Assembly: GCF_023208015.1 (NCBI RefSeq)
Contig: NZ_CP051627.1
Location: 4,012,422-4,076,421, forward strand
From: Thermobifida alba
GTDB taxonomy: Bacteria > Actinomycetota > Actinomycetes > Streptosporangiales > Streptosporangiaceae
Direction: 5' to 3'
DNA length: 64,000 nucleotides
Part shown: piece after piece, positions 8,612-17,224 of the stretch
How positions within the stretch are numbered: position 1 is the stretch's first letter
How the letters are laid out: every line of letters starts with the position of its first letter
Notes under the pieces: generated by a model
What the model was told of the DNA's origin: nothing
Database searches by the model: none
What the model saw: the letters and a program-made list of their open reading frames with translations, nothing else
Position numbers and translations under genes: made by a program

Positions 8612-9402
8612 AGCGCGTCCCCGAGGTAGGCGGCCTGCACCTGCGGGTCGGCCATGGCGGTGTCGGGGTCGGCCAGGGCCAGCAGCGCGCCGTGGTGCAT
8701 GACGGCCAGGCGGTCGGCCATATCGAGCAGCACCTCCATGTGGTGTTCGACCATGAGGACCGTGCAGCCCTGTTCGCGGTGCACGGTCCGGATGACCTCG
8801 ACGAGTTCGCCGATCTCGCCCGCGCTCACCCCGGCCATGGGCTCGTCGAGCAGGATGACGCGGGGCTCGCGGGCCAGCAGCAGCGCGAGTTCCAGCTTGC
8901 GCTTGTCGCCGTGGGAGAGGTCCCCGGCGAGCGCCTCGGCGCGGTGCGACAGCCGCACCAGGTCCAGGACCCGGCTGATCTCGGGGCCGCCGACGGGGGC
9001 GGCGCGCCGCCAGAAGCGGCGCGACTCCCCCGACCGGGCCTGGACCGCCAGCCCCACGTTCGCGCCGACGGACAGGTCGGCGAAGACGCTGGAGGTCTGG
9101 AAGGTGCGGCCCAGGCCCAGGCGGGCCCTCCGGTGCGGCGGCAGCCGGGTGATGTCGGTCCCGGCCAGCTCCAGTCGGCCGCGGGTGGGCCGGGTCAGAC
9201 CGGAGACCAGGTTGAACAGCGAGGTCTTGCCGGCTCCGTTGGGGCCGATGACGGCGAGGAACTCGCCCTCGTCGACCGTCATGGACACGCCGTCGACGAT
9301 GACGGCGCCGCCGACCGACCAGCTCAGGTCGTCCAGGACCAGCATCGGCGCCGTGGCGCGTCCGTTGCGCGGGGCCGTGGCGGAGGGGGTGGGGGAGGTC
9401 AT
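8608..9402 (-). CDS. livG: ABC transporter ATP-binding protein LivG
   Basis: A 264-residue ATPase of the LivG family, recognised by Walker A GPNGAGKTS, 'GRTFQTSSVF' in the Q-loop region, the variant signature LSHGDKRKLELA and Walker B VILLDEPMAGVS. LSHGDKR in place of LSGGQQ is usual in LivG relatives, especially those of urea and amide uptake systems. A disordered 20-residue N-terminus precedes the fold. It starts 4 nt after the livK stop. Confidence 0.9.
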   Translation of the reverse strand: MTSPTPSATAPRNGRATAPMLVLDDLSWSVGGAVIVDGVSMTVDEGEFLAVIGPNGAGKTSLFNLVSGLTRPTRGRLELAGTDITRLPPHRRARLGLGRTFQTSSVFADLSVGANVGLAVQARSGESRRFWRRAAPVGGPEISRVLDLVRLSHRAEALAGDLSHGDKRKLELALLLAREPRVILLDEPMAGVSAGEIGELVEVIRTVHREQGCTVLMVEHHMEVLLDMADRLAVMHHGALLALADPDTAMADPQVQAAYLGDAL

Positions 9403-9406
9403 CGCG

Positions 9407-10591
9407 TCACTCCGCGACCGGGGGCTCGACGTCGGCGGCGGGGATCTCCGCGATCAGCTCGGGGACGGCGTCCGCGCCGGAGCCGACCAGGCGCACCTGG
9501 TACATCGGCTGGAGCAGCGCGTGGTCCTCGGCGCGGATGGTCAGGGTGCCCTTGACCCCCTCGAAGGTCCAGCCCTCCAGCGCCCTGATGCGCTCCTCGG
9601 TGGTGTCGCCCTCGGTGACGGCGTGCACGACCATCTGCGCGGCGGTGAAGCCGTCCGGCGTGAACAGGTCCACCTCGCCGCCGTTGCCCTCGACGAACTC
9701 CTGCATCATCTGCGCGGCCTCGGTCTCGGCGGCGCCGTCGAAGTAGTGGGACAGGAAGGAGATCTTGCCCTCGGCCTCGCCGAACACCGGGTAGGACGCC
9801 TTGATGTCGAGGCCGGTGACGACCTCGGTGGCGTCGAGTACGCCCTGCTGGTTGAGGGACTTCCACATGGCGGAGGCGGTCTCGCCGGCCCACGCCACGA
9901 ACAGCAGGTCGGGTTCGGCCTGGCGGACCTGCTCGGCGAAGGGGGTCAGGTCGGTGGTGTCGGGCGGCGCGAGGACGCTGTCCACCTCGGCGCCCTCCGC
10001 TTCCAGGACGGCGGTGACGGCGTCGACGTTGTCCTGGCCGAAGGCGTTCTGCTGGGCGAAGACCGTGACCTTCTTGCCCTCGGGGTCGTCCATGAAGGAG
10101 CCCGCGGCGAGGATGTCCTGGTAGGTCTGGCGGCCGGAGCGGAAGGTGTGGTCGTTGACGCCGGTGATGGCGTCGGTGGCGGCCGGGCCGGAGATGAACA
10201 GCACGTCGTTCTGCTCGGCGATCGGCGCGACCTGGACCGCCACCCCGGAGGCGGTGGACCCGGCGATGATGTCGTAGCCCTCGCCGATGAGTTCGCGGGC
10301 CGCGGACACCGCCTTGGTGGGGTCTCCGGCGTCGTCGCGCGTGGTGACCTCGACGGGGCGGCCGTCGATCTCCATCGTGCCGCCGGTGGCGTACTCCAGT
10401 CCGGCTTCGAAGCCCTGGTAGTACTGCTCGCCGTAGGTGGCCAGGGGGCCGCTGACGGAGTAGACGAGGCCGATCCTGATCGGGCCGTCCGCGTCGCCCC
10501 CGGCGGCGCTCTCCGGGCTGCCGCAGGCGGTGAGGACGAGGGCGCCGGCGCTCAGGACGGTCACGAGGGGCACGAAGGGGGGGTAGCGCAT
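9407..10591 (-). CDS. livK: Substrate-binding lipoprotein of the liv-type transporter
   Basis: A 394-residue extracellular solute-binding lipoprotein of the type I periplasmic-binding fold (Peripla_BP_6). The signal peptide ends in the lipobox LTAC (Cys23 lipidated). 'IRIGLVYSVSGPLATYG' opens the mature fold as in LivK/AmiC relatives. It is the first gene of the five-gene operon (livK-G-F-H-M). ATG at 10591 follows GGAGGAG. The ligand is not evident; LivK-like proteins next to hydrolases often bind amides, urea or aromatic acids rather than leucine. Confidence 0.88.
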   Translation of the reverse strand: MRYPPFVPLVTVLSAGALVLTACGSPESAAGGDADGPIRIGLVYSVSGPLATYGEQYYQGFEAGLEYATGGTMEIDGRPVEVTTRDDAGDPTKAVSAARELIGEGYDIIAGSTASGVAVQVAPIAEQNDVLFISGPAATDAITGVNDHTFRSGRQTYQDILAAGSFMDDPEGKKVTVFAQQNAFGQDNVDAVTAVLEAEGAEVDSVLAPPDTTDLTPFAEQVRQAEPDLLFVAWAGETASAMWKSLNQQGVLDATEVVTGLDIKASYPVFGEAEGKISFLSHYFDGAAETEAAQMMQEFVEGNGGEVDLFTPDGFTAAQMVVHAVTEGDTTEERIRALEGWTFEGVKGTLTIRAEDHALLQPMYQVRLVGSGADAVPELIAEIPAADVEPPVAE

Positions 10592-10747
10592 GTCTCCTCC
10601 AGGTGTCCCCGCCACCCTGCGGGCGGCGGTGGGGACGGCGGGATAGGGGTGTGCCACCGAAGCTAGAGAAGAGGTGACGTGATTCACATGTTGCCGTAGC
10701 ACATATTGGGCCGTGAATCGGTGTCTTCCGCACCCATCGGAGAAGGG

Positions 10748-10779
10748 CGGGGCCCGCCGTCCGGTGGCGGCGGGCCCCG
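10748..10779 (-). terminator. Hairpin terminator downstream of the MinD-like gene
   Basis: A perfect 12-bp GC stem (10748-10759 with 10768-10779) with an 8-nt loop lies about 135 nt after the MinD-like gene stop. The 10592-10913 gap also holds the livK promoter region; nothing else is evident there. Confidence 0.65.
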
Positions 10780-10913
10780 CGGGTTCGGAGGAGGCGGTTT
10801 CCCTTCCTGCGCCAGGTCACGTCCGCGCCCGCCGAGAGTGTCCGGCGGCGGGGGCTCCGGCCGCGCCGTGTCGCACGCCCATACACGCCGGGAGGTCCGC
10901 CCGGGGCGGGCGG

Positions 10914-12722
10914 TCACCGGGGCCAGGCGAACGCCTCTCCCACGGTGGCGGCCAGCTCCAGGTAGGCGTCGCGGGTCGTCGGGTGGAGCCGGTCCAGGTG
11001 GATCTCGGCCCCCTCCTCCAGGTGCGGGTCCCACGGGACGCGCACCACGGCGCGGCACCGGGAGGCGAAGTGCTCCTCCAGGCGTTGCAGGTCGACGTTG
11101 GACCGGTGGTTGCGGCGCACCATCGACAGCACCACCACCGCGCCCCGCACCAGCGGGCCGTAGTCGTGGGCGTCCAGCCAGTCGAGGGTGGCCGACGCGC
11201 TGCGCGCACCGTCCACCGAGGGGGTGGAGACCACGATGATCTGGTCGGCCAGGCCGAGCACGCCGCGCATCGCCGAGTGCAGCAGACCGGTCCCGCAGTC
11301 GGTGAGCGTGATCGAGTAGAAGTGCTCCACGATCCGGGAGACCTCCCGGTAGTCGTACTCGCTGAGCGCCTCCGAGACGGCGGGGTCCTGGTCGGAGGCG
11401 AGCACCTCCAACCGGGACGGGGCCTGGGAGGTGAACGCGCGGATGTCGGCGTACCGGGAGATCGTGTCCTTCTCGTTGAGCAGGTCCCGGATGGTCGTCG
11501 GGGTCTCCAGGTGCAGCTTGTCCGACAGGGTGCCCCGGTCCGGGTTGGCGTCCACGGCCAGCACCCGGTCGCCGCGCAGCGACGCCAGGGTGGAGCCCAG
11601 GGCGGCGGTCGTCGTGGTCTTGCCCACCCCGCCCTTGAGGGAGAGCACCGCCACCCGGTGGTGCCCGCCCACCACGTGGGTGCACGCCCGGCTGATCAGT
11701 TCCTGGCGGCGGCGTCCGGCCCGGGACTCGCCCGGGGTGACCAGACCGAAGGTGAGCGACCGCACGGCCCGCCGCCACCCCGAGGCGGTTCCGGTGCGGT
11801 GGCCGCCGCTCCACTCCCGGCCGGGGGTCACCACGGGCGGGGCGACACCGCCCGGCGGGGTGACCGCCCGCCTCGCCGGCGGCTGCGGCGGGGCGGGAGG
11901 CGGGGGCGGGGACGCCGGAGCGGCCCGGTGGGGGACGGGGTCGGCGGGACGCGGCTCCGGGCGCTCCTCCGCCCGCACCGAGGGGTGCGGGCCGCTCGGA
12001 CCGGCGGGCCACGCCGGAGCGGACGGCTCCGGTCCCGGGGACGCCGAGGGGAGGAACTCCGGGAGGTCCAACGGAGGCAGCGGTTCGGGTTCGGGAACGT
12101 CCTCCGCCGGCGGCGGGGGAGGCGCGGACCGCTGCTGCGACTCCTCCAGCAACTGCCGGAGCTGCGGCCGGTTGCGGCCGAACCGCGATCGCGCGGACGG
12201 GGCCGGGGGCTCCGCGGCGGCGTCCTGGTCCGCCGGGCCCCGCTGCGGGGCGTCGTCCGGTCCGGCCGGTCGGGAGGCGGCGGACGGCGCCGCCTCGGCG
12301 TCCGGGCGCGCTCCGGGGTGCGGGAGACCGGGGTCGGGGGCGGCGGACGGGACGGACGGGCCCGGCCCGGGGTGCGTCGGGGACGGGGGCTCCTCCGGGA
12401 ACGGCTCCGGCGGCCGCGGCGCGGCGGCCGCGGGCTGCGGGTCGAGCGGGCCGTGCCCCGCGACGTCGGTGCGCGGACGCTCTCCGGGAGGCGGCGGGGC
12501 CGGGGGCAGCGGTGCGGACGGACCGGGGTCGGGGGCCGGGTGCTGGGCGTAGGGCGGCGGGGGAGCGATCAGGTCCAGGTCGAAGTCGTCGTCGCCGAAC
12601 CACTCGTCGGACTCCTCGTAGCGGTCCTCTCCCGGCTCGGCGTCGACCGTGGGATCCCCGTGCTGCGAGCGCGGCGAACGAGCACCGAAGTGTTCGGAAC
12701 CGTCGTGCTCTTCGTAGGCCAC
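10914..12722 (-). CDS. MinD/ParA-like ATPase with long Pro-rich N-terminus
   Basis: A 602-residue protein. Residues 1 to about 330 are acidic then Pro/Ala/Gly-rich and surely disordered. A deviant-Walker P-loop ATPase follows: KGGVGKTTT (about 365), VDANPD, then the switch 'LTDCGTGLLHSAM'. This layout resembles EspI-type MinD-like proteins tied to ESX/type VII secretion, and other actinomycete MinD-like proteins of unknown role. No other secretion gene is visible here. It has no obvious DNA-binding domain, so chromosome partition is unlikely. GTG at 12722 follows GAGGAG. It is divergent from the quinone oxidoreductase. Confidence 0.75.
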   Translation of the reverse strand: MAYEEHDGSEHFGARSPRSQHGDPTVDAEPGEDRYEESDEWFGDDDFDLDLIAPPPPYAQHPAPDPGPSAPLPPAPPPPGERPRTDVAGHGPLDPQPAAAAPRPPEPFPEEPPSPTHPGPGPSVPSAAPDPGLPHPGARPDAEAAPSAASRPAGPDDAPQRGPADQDAAAEPPAPSARSRFGRNRPQLRQLLEESQQRSAPPPPPAEDVPEPEPLPPLDLPEFLPSASPGPEPSAPAWPAGPSGPHPSVRAEERPEPRPADPVPHRAAPASPPPPPAPPQPPARRAVTPPGGVAPPVVTPGREWSGGHRTGTASGWRRAVRSLTFGLVTPGESRAGRRRQELISRACTHVVGGHHRVAVLSLKGGVGKTTTTAALGSTLASLRGDRVLAVDANPDRGTLSDKLHLETPTTIRDLLNEKDTISRYADIRAFTSQAPSRLEVLASDQDPAVSEALSEYDYREVSRIVEHFYSITLTDCGTGLLHSAMRGVLGLADQIIVVSTPSVDGARSASATLDWLDAHDYGPLVRGAVVVLSMVRRNHRSNVDLQRLEEHFASRCRAVVRVPWDPHLEEGAEIHLDRLHPTTRDAYLELAATVGEAFAWPR

Positions 12723-12938
12723 CGCGCCACTCCTCAGGACACTCCGCAGACCGTACCGGGCATGCGTGGTACTCGGCTGCTCCACCGGTGGAGGCGGCGC
12801 GCCGCCTCCGTGCTCTTCAGGTACCTGGGCACCAACGATAGAACCAGCGGTCGTGAGATGAGAAGGGAGCGATCCCCCCGTCCCGGTGCAGTCCGACGCC
12901 CCGACCCCGTTCCGGCGGGGGTGGGTAGCGTGGTTTTC

Positions 12939-13940
12939 ATGCGAGCGATAGTCGTCAGTGCCCCCGGAGGCCCCGAGAACCTCGACTGGCGGGAGGTGCC
13001 CGACCCCGAGCCGGGGCCGGGGGAGGTTCTCGTCGAGGTCGCGGCCACGGCGGTCAACCGGGGCGACATCAGTCAGCGGCAGGGGCACTACCCGCCGCCG
13101 CCCGGCGCCTCCGAGTACCTCGGGCTGGAGTGCTCCGGCCGTATCGTCGCGCTCGGCCCCGGCACGGAGGACTCCGGCCACCGGGTCGGCGACGAGGTGT
13201 GCGCGCTGCTGAGCGGCGGCGGCTACGCCGAGTTGGTGGCGGTTCCCGTGGGCCAGGTGCTGCCGGTCCCGGCGGGGGTCGGCCTGGTCGAGGCCGCGGC
13301 CCTGCCCGAGGTGGCCTGCACGGTGTGGGCCAACGTGTTCCTGACCGCCGGGCTGCGTGCGGGGGAGGCCCTGCTGGTGCACGGCGGCGCCAGCGGCATC
13401 GGCACCTTCGCGATCCAGGCGGCCCGCGCGTTCGGCGCCCGTGTGCTGACCACCGCGGGCAGCGAGGCGAAGCTGGAGCGCTGCCGCCGACTCGGCGCGG
13501 ACGTCGCCGTCGACTACCGGTCCGAGGACTTCGCGGCACGGGTGCGGGAGGAGACCGGCGGCCGCGGGGTGGACGTGGTGCTCGACATCATGGGCGGCAG
13601 CTACCTGGACGCCAACCTCCGTTCGCTCGCGGTGGGCGGACGGCTGGTCGTCATCGGTCTCATGGGAGGGCGCAGGGCCGAGCTCGACCTGGGGCGGATG
13701 CTGGTCAAACGGCTGTCCGTGCACGCCGCGACGCTGCGGTCGCGTCCCCTGGAGGAGAAGGCCGCGATTGTCACACAGGTGGCGGAACAGGTGTGGCCCC
13801 TGGTCGAGAAGGGGACGATCCGACCGGTCGTGGACCGGGTGCTGCCGCTCAGCCGGGCCGCCGAGGCGCACCGCGTGCTGGAGGCCAGCGAGCATGTCGG
13901 AAAGATCCTGCTCGTCACCGATCCACAGCACTCACCGTGA
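12939..13940 (+). CDS. NADPH:quinone oxidoreductase (zinc-free MDR family)
   Basis: A 333-residue medium-chain reductase of the quinone oxidoreductase/TP53I3 (PIG3) class. 'TAVNRGDISQRQGHYPPPPGAS' and 'GLECSGRI' are PIG3 signatures; the Rossmann motif is 'GGASGIGTFAIQ'. No zinc-ligand cysteines are present, as expected. It probably reduces quinones with NADPH in the cytosol. ATG at 12939 is the only start that gives the standard 'MRAIVV' N-terminus. It lies 51 nt before bpa on the same strand; I recall a similar pairing in other actinomycetes. Confidence 0.85.
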   Translation: MRAIVVSAPGGPENLDWREVPDPEPGPGEVLVEVAATAVNRGDISQRQGHYPPPPGASEYLGLECSGRIVALGPGTEDSGHRVGDEVCALLSGGGYAELVAVPVGQVLPVPAGVGLVEAAALPEVACTVWANVFLTAGLRAGEALLVHGGASGIGTFAIQAARAFGARVLTTAGSEAKLERCRRLGADVAVDYRSEDFAARVREETGGRGVDVVLDIMGGSYLDANLRSLAVGGRLVVIGLMGGRRAELDLGRMLVKRLSVHAATLRSRPLEEKAAIVTQVAEQVWPLVEKGTIRPVVDRVLPLSRAAEAHRVLEASEHVGKILLVTDPQHSP

Positions 13941-13991
13941 AATATCGGCGTAGTGTCTCCAAACGTCAACAGCCGCAAGGTGGGAGATGCG

Positions 13992-14549
13992 ATGAACAAC
14001 GGACCCAGTCAGGAAGAACAGCAGCCCCAGGTCCTGGTGCTGGGACCGGGAGGACCGACGACCGTGCCTCCCGTCTCGTCCGGTGAGGACAAGGAGGAGT
14101 CGGAGGACCGTCCCGTCACCGAGATGGTCGAGCAGCCCGCCAAGGTCATGCGGATCGGCAGCATGATCCGGCAGTTGCTGGAGGAGGTCAAGGCCGCCCC
14201 GTTGGACGAGGCGAGCCGGGCCCGGCTGAAGGAGATCCACGCCAGCTCCATCAAGGAGTTGGAGGACGGGCTCGCGCCGGAGCTGGTGGAGGAGCTGGAG
14301 CGGCTCTCCCTGCCGTTCACCGACGGGGAGACGCCCAGCGACGCCGAGCTGCGCATCGCGCAGGCGCAGCTCGTGGGCTGGCTGGAGGGCCTCTTCCACG
14401 GTATCCAGACGACCCTGTTCGCCCAGCAGATGGCGGCCCGTGCCCAACTGGAGAACATGCGCCGGGCGCTGCCCGCCGGACTGCACCAGCACGGGGAGGG
14501 CGAGCAGTCGCAGGGGCGCGTGCAGGGCAGTTCGGGACCGTATCTGTAG
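13992..14549 (+). CDS. bpa: Bacterial proteasome activator Bpa
   Basis: A 185-residue Bpa (PafE, DUF2587) protein. The ring-forming activator opens the 20S proteasome gate without ATP. After a disordered 45-residue start, the helical core 'VMRIGSMIRQLLEEVKAAPLD' to 'AQLVGWLEGLFHGIQTTL' is the family signature. The protein ends in GPYL, the tail form (hydrophobic/Gly-Tyr-X) that docks into the proteasome alpha-ring pockets. ATG at 13992 follows GGGAG. It shows that the organism has a 20S proteasome, encoded outside this window. Confidence 0.93.
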   Translation: MNNGPSQEEQQPQVLVLGPGGPTTVPPVSSGEDKEESEDRPVTEMVEQPAKVMRIGSMIRQLLEEVKAAPLDEASRARLKEIHASSIKELEDGLAPELVEELERLSLPFTDGETPSDAELRIAQAQLVGWLEGLFHGIQTTLFAQQMAARAQLENMRRALPAGLHQHGEGEQSQGRVQGSSGPYL

Positions 14550-14617
14550 TTCCGCGGCGGGGGCGGGAGCGGGTTCCCGTCCCAGTGGCCCGGTCCGCCC
14601 GTTCCGGGCGGGAGGTG

Positions 14618-14660
14618 AGACGGCGGGGCGGGGACCGTTCGGGTCCCCGCCCCGCCGTCT
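14618..14660 (+). terminator. Strong hairpin terminator of bpa
   Basis: A perfect 19-bp stem (14618-14636 with 14642-14660) and a 5-nt loop lie 69 nt after the bpa stop, followed by TGTT. Confidence 0.9.
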
Positions 14661-14689
14661 GTTCGGTCACGGGGCCGGGGCGTTCGACG

Positions 14690-14880
14690 CGGGGCCCGGT
14701 TTCTTCCCGTCTGGTTCGGGGTTTGGGACGACGACAATAAGCAGAGCAGCGTTCTGATTGATGAACTTTTAGTGCTTTTTGCGCTCAAAGCCCGATTTTT
14801 TTTGATCGAGACAGTGGGAACCTGAGCAAACCCCCTGCGAAACAAGATGTTCTATTTTTAGAATTTCGCTACGGCGGAGG
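14690..14880. other. AT-rich island with promoter-like features
   Basis: About 190 nt much richer in A/T than the surroundings, with a T8 run near 14805 and the dyad TTCTA-TTTT-TAGAA at about 14850-14863. I see no gene. It precedes the uncertain small gene at 14953 and may carry its promoter, or mark foreign DNA. Confidence 0.4.
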
Positions 14881-14952
14881 GGAGTGCGCGTGCCGCCGCC
14901 GTCCGAAACGGGTGTCGTCGTGTCCGGAGAGCCAGAGGCGAGGGGAAGCGAA

Positions 14953-15432
14953 ATGGTGGTCTGCGAACACCGCCGAATGCTTGCGCGACTCGTCGCGGGG
15001 GGCGCTCCGGGCCCGGCGTGGGGCGGGGGCGTCCGGCGGGGCCGCACCGCCGGGGCGCAGGTCCGGCCGCAGCGGTTCTGCTGCGAGGTGCCGGCCGTGC
15101 TCCGGATCGGTGACGGCCGGGAGGGCCCCGACGCCCCCCGGCCGCACCGGGACGCTTCCGGTGCCGCTGCCCGCCGGGCGGCGGGGACGCGAAGGGACGG
15201 CGCCGGCGGCCCGACAGCGGCCGTCACCGCGCGGACGGCGGGGGAGTCCGCGGTGCACGGGCACGGGCCGCGCAGGCTGCGACGCGAGGCGGGGGAGGCG
15301 CCCTCGCGGCGGCTGCGGCTCGACGGCCCGGCCCGGGGGCTTTGCGGAGGGACGGTGCCCCCCGAGGAGCAGGCGGCGTGGCTCGGCCGCCCTGACGCTC
15401 CGGTGCGCCGCTGTCGGACACCCGACACCTGA
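14953..15432 (+). CDS. Uncertain small Arg/Gly-rich hypothetical protein
   Basis: A possible 159-residue protein that I do not recognise. Support is indirect: ATG at 14953 has GAGGGGAAG at normal distance, an AT-rich region lies upstream, and a strong rho-independent hairpin with TTT follows 44 nt after the stop. The product is rich in Arg, Gly, Ala and Pro with scattered Cys, without motif, signal peptide or membrane segment. Extreme GC content makes long open frames common here, so it could be spurious. Confidence 0.3.
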   Translation: MVVCEHRRMLARLVAGGAPGPAWGGGVRRGRTAGAQVRPQRFCCEVPAVLRIGDGREGPDAPRPHRDASGAAARRAAGTRRDGAGGPTAAVTARTAGESAVHGHGPRRLRREAGEAPSRRLRLDGPARGLCGGTVPPEEQAAWLGRPDAPVRRCRTPDT

Positions 15433-15475
15433 GACCATCCAGGAGCCATCCCGAGGGGGGAGACAGGGGGGAGAG

Positions 15476-15519
15476 GGCCACGGGCGGACCCGCCAGCCAG
15501 GCGGGACCCGCCCGTGGCC
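15476..15519 (+). terminator. Nested hairpin terminator with T-tail
   Basis: A 12-bp outer stem (15476-15487 with 15508-15519) contains an inner CCCGCC/GGCGGG stem and is followed by TTTG on the plus strand. It shows that something is transcribed rightward before it. Confidence 0.8.
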
Positions 15520-15529
15520 TTTGTGCTGC

Positions 15530-16128
15530 CCCCGGACAGTGAAAATGAAAACAGTTTCTCTTTTCTCCTGGGAGGTCTCACGAAATAACTTAGTAGTGGC
15601 GGTCGGGATGGGACAGAACAGGATGAGGATTCTCGGCATAAATTCAGGATTGCTTTCCCGGGGAGGGGTGGGAGCCGGTGCGCCGGAAGGCGGCGTGCGG
15701 CCGGGAGGGGTTCCCGCGCTGGAATTCCGGCCACGGCCGCCGGTGACGGCAGAAAAGAGGGGGCGCTGCGGAGAAGGGGCAGAGTGGGGGGTGCCCGTGG
15801 CCTTTCCGTGGACGGACGGAGTGGGCGGTTGAATCGCTCCTGATTTGGAGAAATGTCCACTACGACAGGGTTTGTCGGATTCTGTCCATGATGGGGAGCC
15901 AATCAGGTCGAATCTGGTAGTGTTTCACTTCCTGGACAGGATTTGCCGACGAAGTCCCATCTTCGACGCCAGATGAAATCTGTCCTTGTTGTCGGTGGAG
16001 GGGACGCTGCCGTGGCGGCCGGGAGACCCCGGTCGGCAGAAGAGGGCGGGCGGGACCGAGAACGGGCGAGCGTCTCCCGCACCGACCCGGTCGCGTCCCC
16101 GGATCAGCGGACGAAAGAGACAGGACCG
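15530..16128. other. Second AT-rich stretch, no convincing gene
   Basis: A gap of 600 nt. Around 15540-15660 and 15840-15990 it is AT-rich. Two similar segments, GACAGGGTTTGTCGG near 15864 and GACAGGATTTGCCGAC near 15936, form an imperfect direct repeat that might be a regulator site for the gene downstream. Open frames here look like chance. Confidence 0.35.
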
Positions 16129-16542
16129 GTGGACGGCTTGGTGGACGACCTGACCGCACGGACCGACGGAACGGCTCCCGCCCCGGCGACTCCCCCGCCC
16201 CCGCGAGGAGGCGGAACCCCCCGCCGCTACGCGGCCTCGACCGACGCGCCGGTGCGCTACCTCCCGATCGTCCGCGAGGGGGTGCTGCTGGGCTGTCTGT
16301 GGGCGGCCGAAGCCGAGGACGCGGCGGGCTTCGTCACGCGGGACGCCGTCGGCGGTCCGGCAGAGCGCTTCTGGACGGACCGGATCGCCCGGTGTGCGCG
16401 CGAGGGGCTGAGCCCGCTCAAGGTGCTGCACCGCTGGGCGGGCGAGGTCGAGGACCCGGTGGGCGGCGCGGTCCCCGCCGAGGCGCGGGAGCGGATCGCG
16501 GCCTCCCCGGACGTGCTCCGCGCACTGCTCCGGCCGCGGTGA
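16129..16542 (+). CDS. Hypothetical protein
   Basis: A 137-residue protein of unknown function. After about 35 Pro/Gly-rich residues there is a compact domain: 'YLPIVREGVLLGCLWAAEAED', then 'AERFWTDRIARCAREGLSPL' and a closing helix. The first block looks like a short beta-hairpin able to bind a partner. No signal peptide or catalytic motif. The start is uncertain: GTG at 16129 has AGGA nearby, but in-frame starts reach back to 15973. It precedes the lipoprotein gene by 151 nt on the same strand. Confidence 0.5.
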   Translation: MDGLVDDLTARTDGTAPAPATPPPPRGGGTPRRYAASTDAPVRYLPIVREGVLLGCLWAAEAEDAAGFVTRDAVGGPAERFWTDRIARCAREGLSPLKVLHRWAGEVEDPVGGAVPAEARERIAASPDVLRALLRPR

Positions 16543-16693
16543 CCCGGCCGCACCGTTCCGCCGCGGCCGGCGCAAGCGAGGCGTGTCACCACCACTCTTT
16601 TCGGCGATGGTCGCTCCCGGGGGAACGAACCACGCGGTCTGTCCATCCAAAGGGTGCGGGAACGAGAGACGGGCCCGCGCGAAAGGAGGACGG

Positions 16694-17026
16694 ATGCGCA
16701 CTGTGGTTCGGCGGAGCGCCGCCGGGATGGCGGCGGCGACGGCGCTGCTCCTCTCCGGGGCGTGCAGCTTCAGCTTCAGCCTGGGGTCGGCGAGCGTCGA
16801 CGGGGAGGAACTCGCCCGAGTGGTGGAGACCCAGTTGGCGGCCGAGGTGGGCCAGCATCCTGAGAGCGTCACCTGCCCGGAGGACCTGCCCGCCAGGGTC
16901 GGCGCGGAGGTCCGCTGCGAACTGGACAGCGGAGACGGGGTCTACGGCGTGACCGTGACCGCGACCAGTGTCGAGGACGGGGACGTCAAGTTCGACATCG
17001 TCGTCGACGAGACGCCCATGCGCTGA
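16694..17026 (+). CDS. DUF4333 lipoprotein
   Basis: A 110-residue lipoprotein of the DUF4333 family, common in actinomycetes and of unknown function. The signal peptide ends in the lipobox LSGAC (Cys26). The mature part has the typical pair of cysteines ('VTCPEDLPARVGAEVRC'), probably one disulfide, and a beta-rich end. ATG at 16694 is preceded by the strong site AAAGGAGG. It should face outward, anchored to the cell membrane. A hairpin follows directly. Confidence 0.8.
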   Translation: MRTVVRRSAAGMAAATALLLSGACSFSFSLGSASVDGEELARVVETQLAAEVGQHPESVTCPEDLPARVGAEVRCELDSGDGVYGVTVTATSVEDGDVKFDIVVDETPMR

Positions 17027-17034
17027 CCGATCAC

Positions 17035-17059
17035 GGCGCCCCGACCGCAGCGGGGCGCC
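17035..17059 (+). terminator. Hairpin after the DUF4333 gene
   Basis: A 9-bp stem GGCGCCCCG/CGGGGCGCC (17035-17043 with 17051-17059) 9 nt after the stop codon. Confidence 0.65.
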
Positions 17060-17224
17060 TCCACCGACCGGGGGCACGGCGGAACAGTCCCGCCGTGGCG
17101 GCCGACCGGTCGGAGCACTCCCGCCCGGTCCCCGCGGGAGAGGCCCGCCGCCGAGACGCTCCAAGAGCCGGAGTGGAGACACCTCGCCCCGCCGAACTCC
17201 CCCGAAGCGAGCCCGGGGCGGGGG

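Noticed and set aside
10713-12938. N-terminal extension of the quinone oxidoreductase into upstream DNA
   Set aside because: The extension runs antisense through the MinD-like gene; the normal N-terminus begins at 12939.
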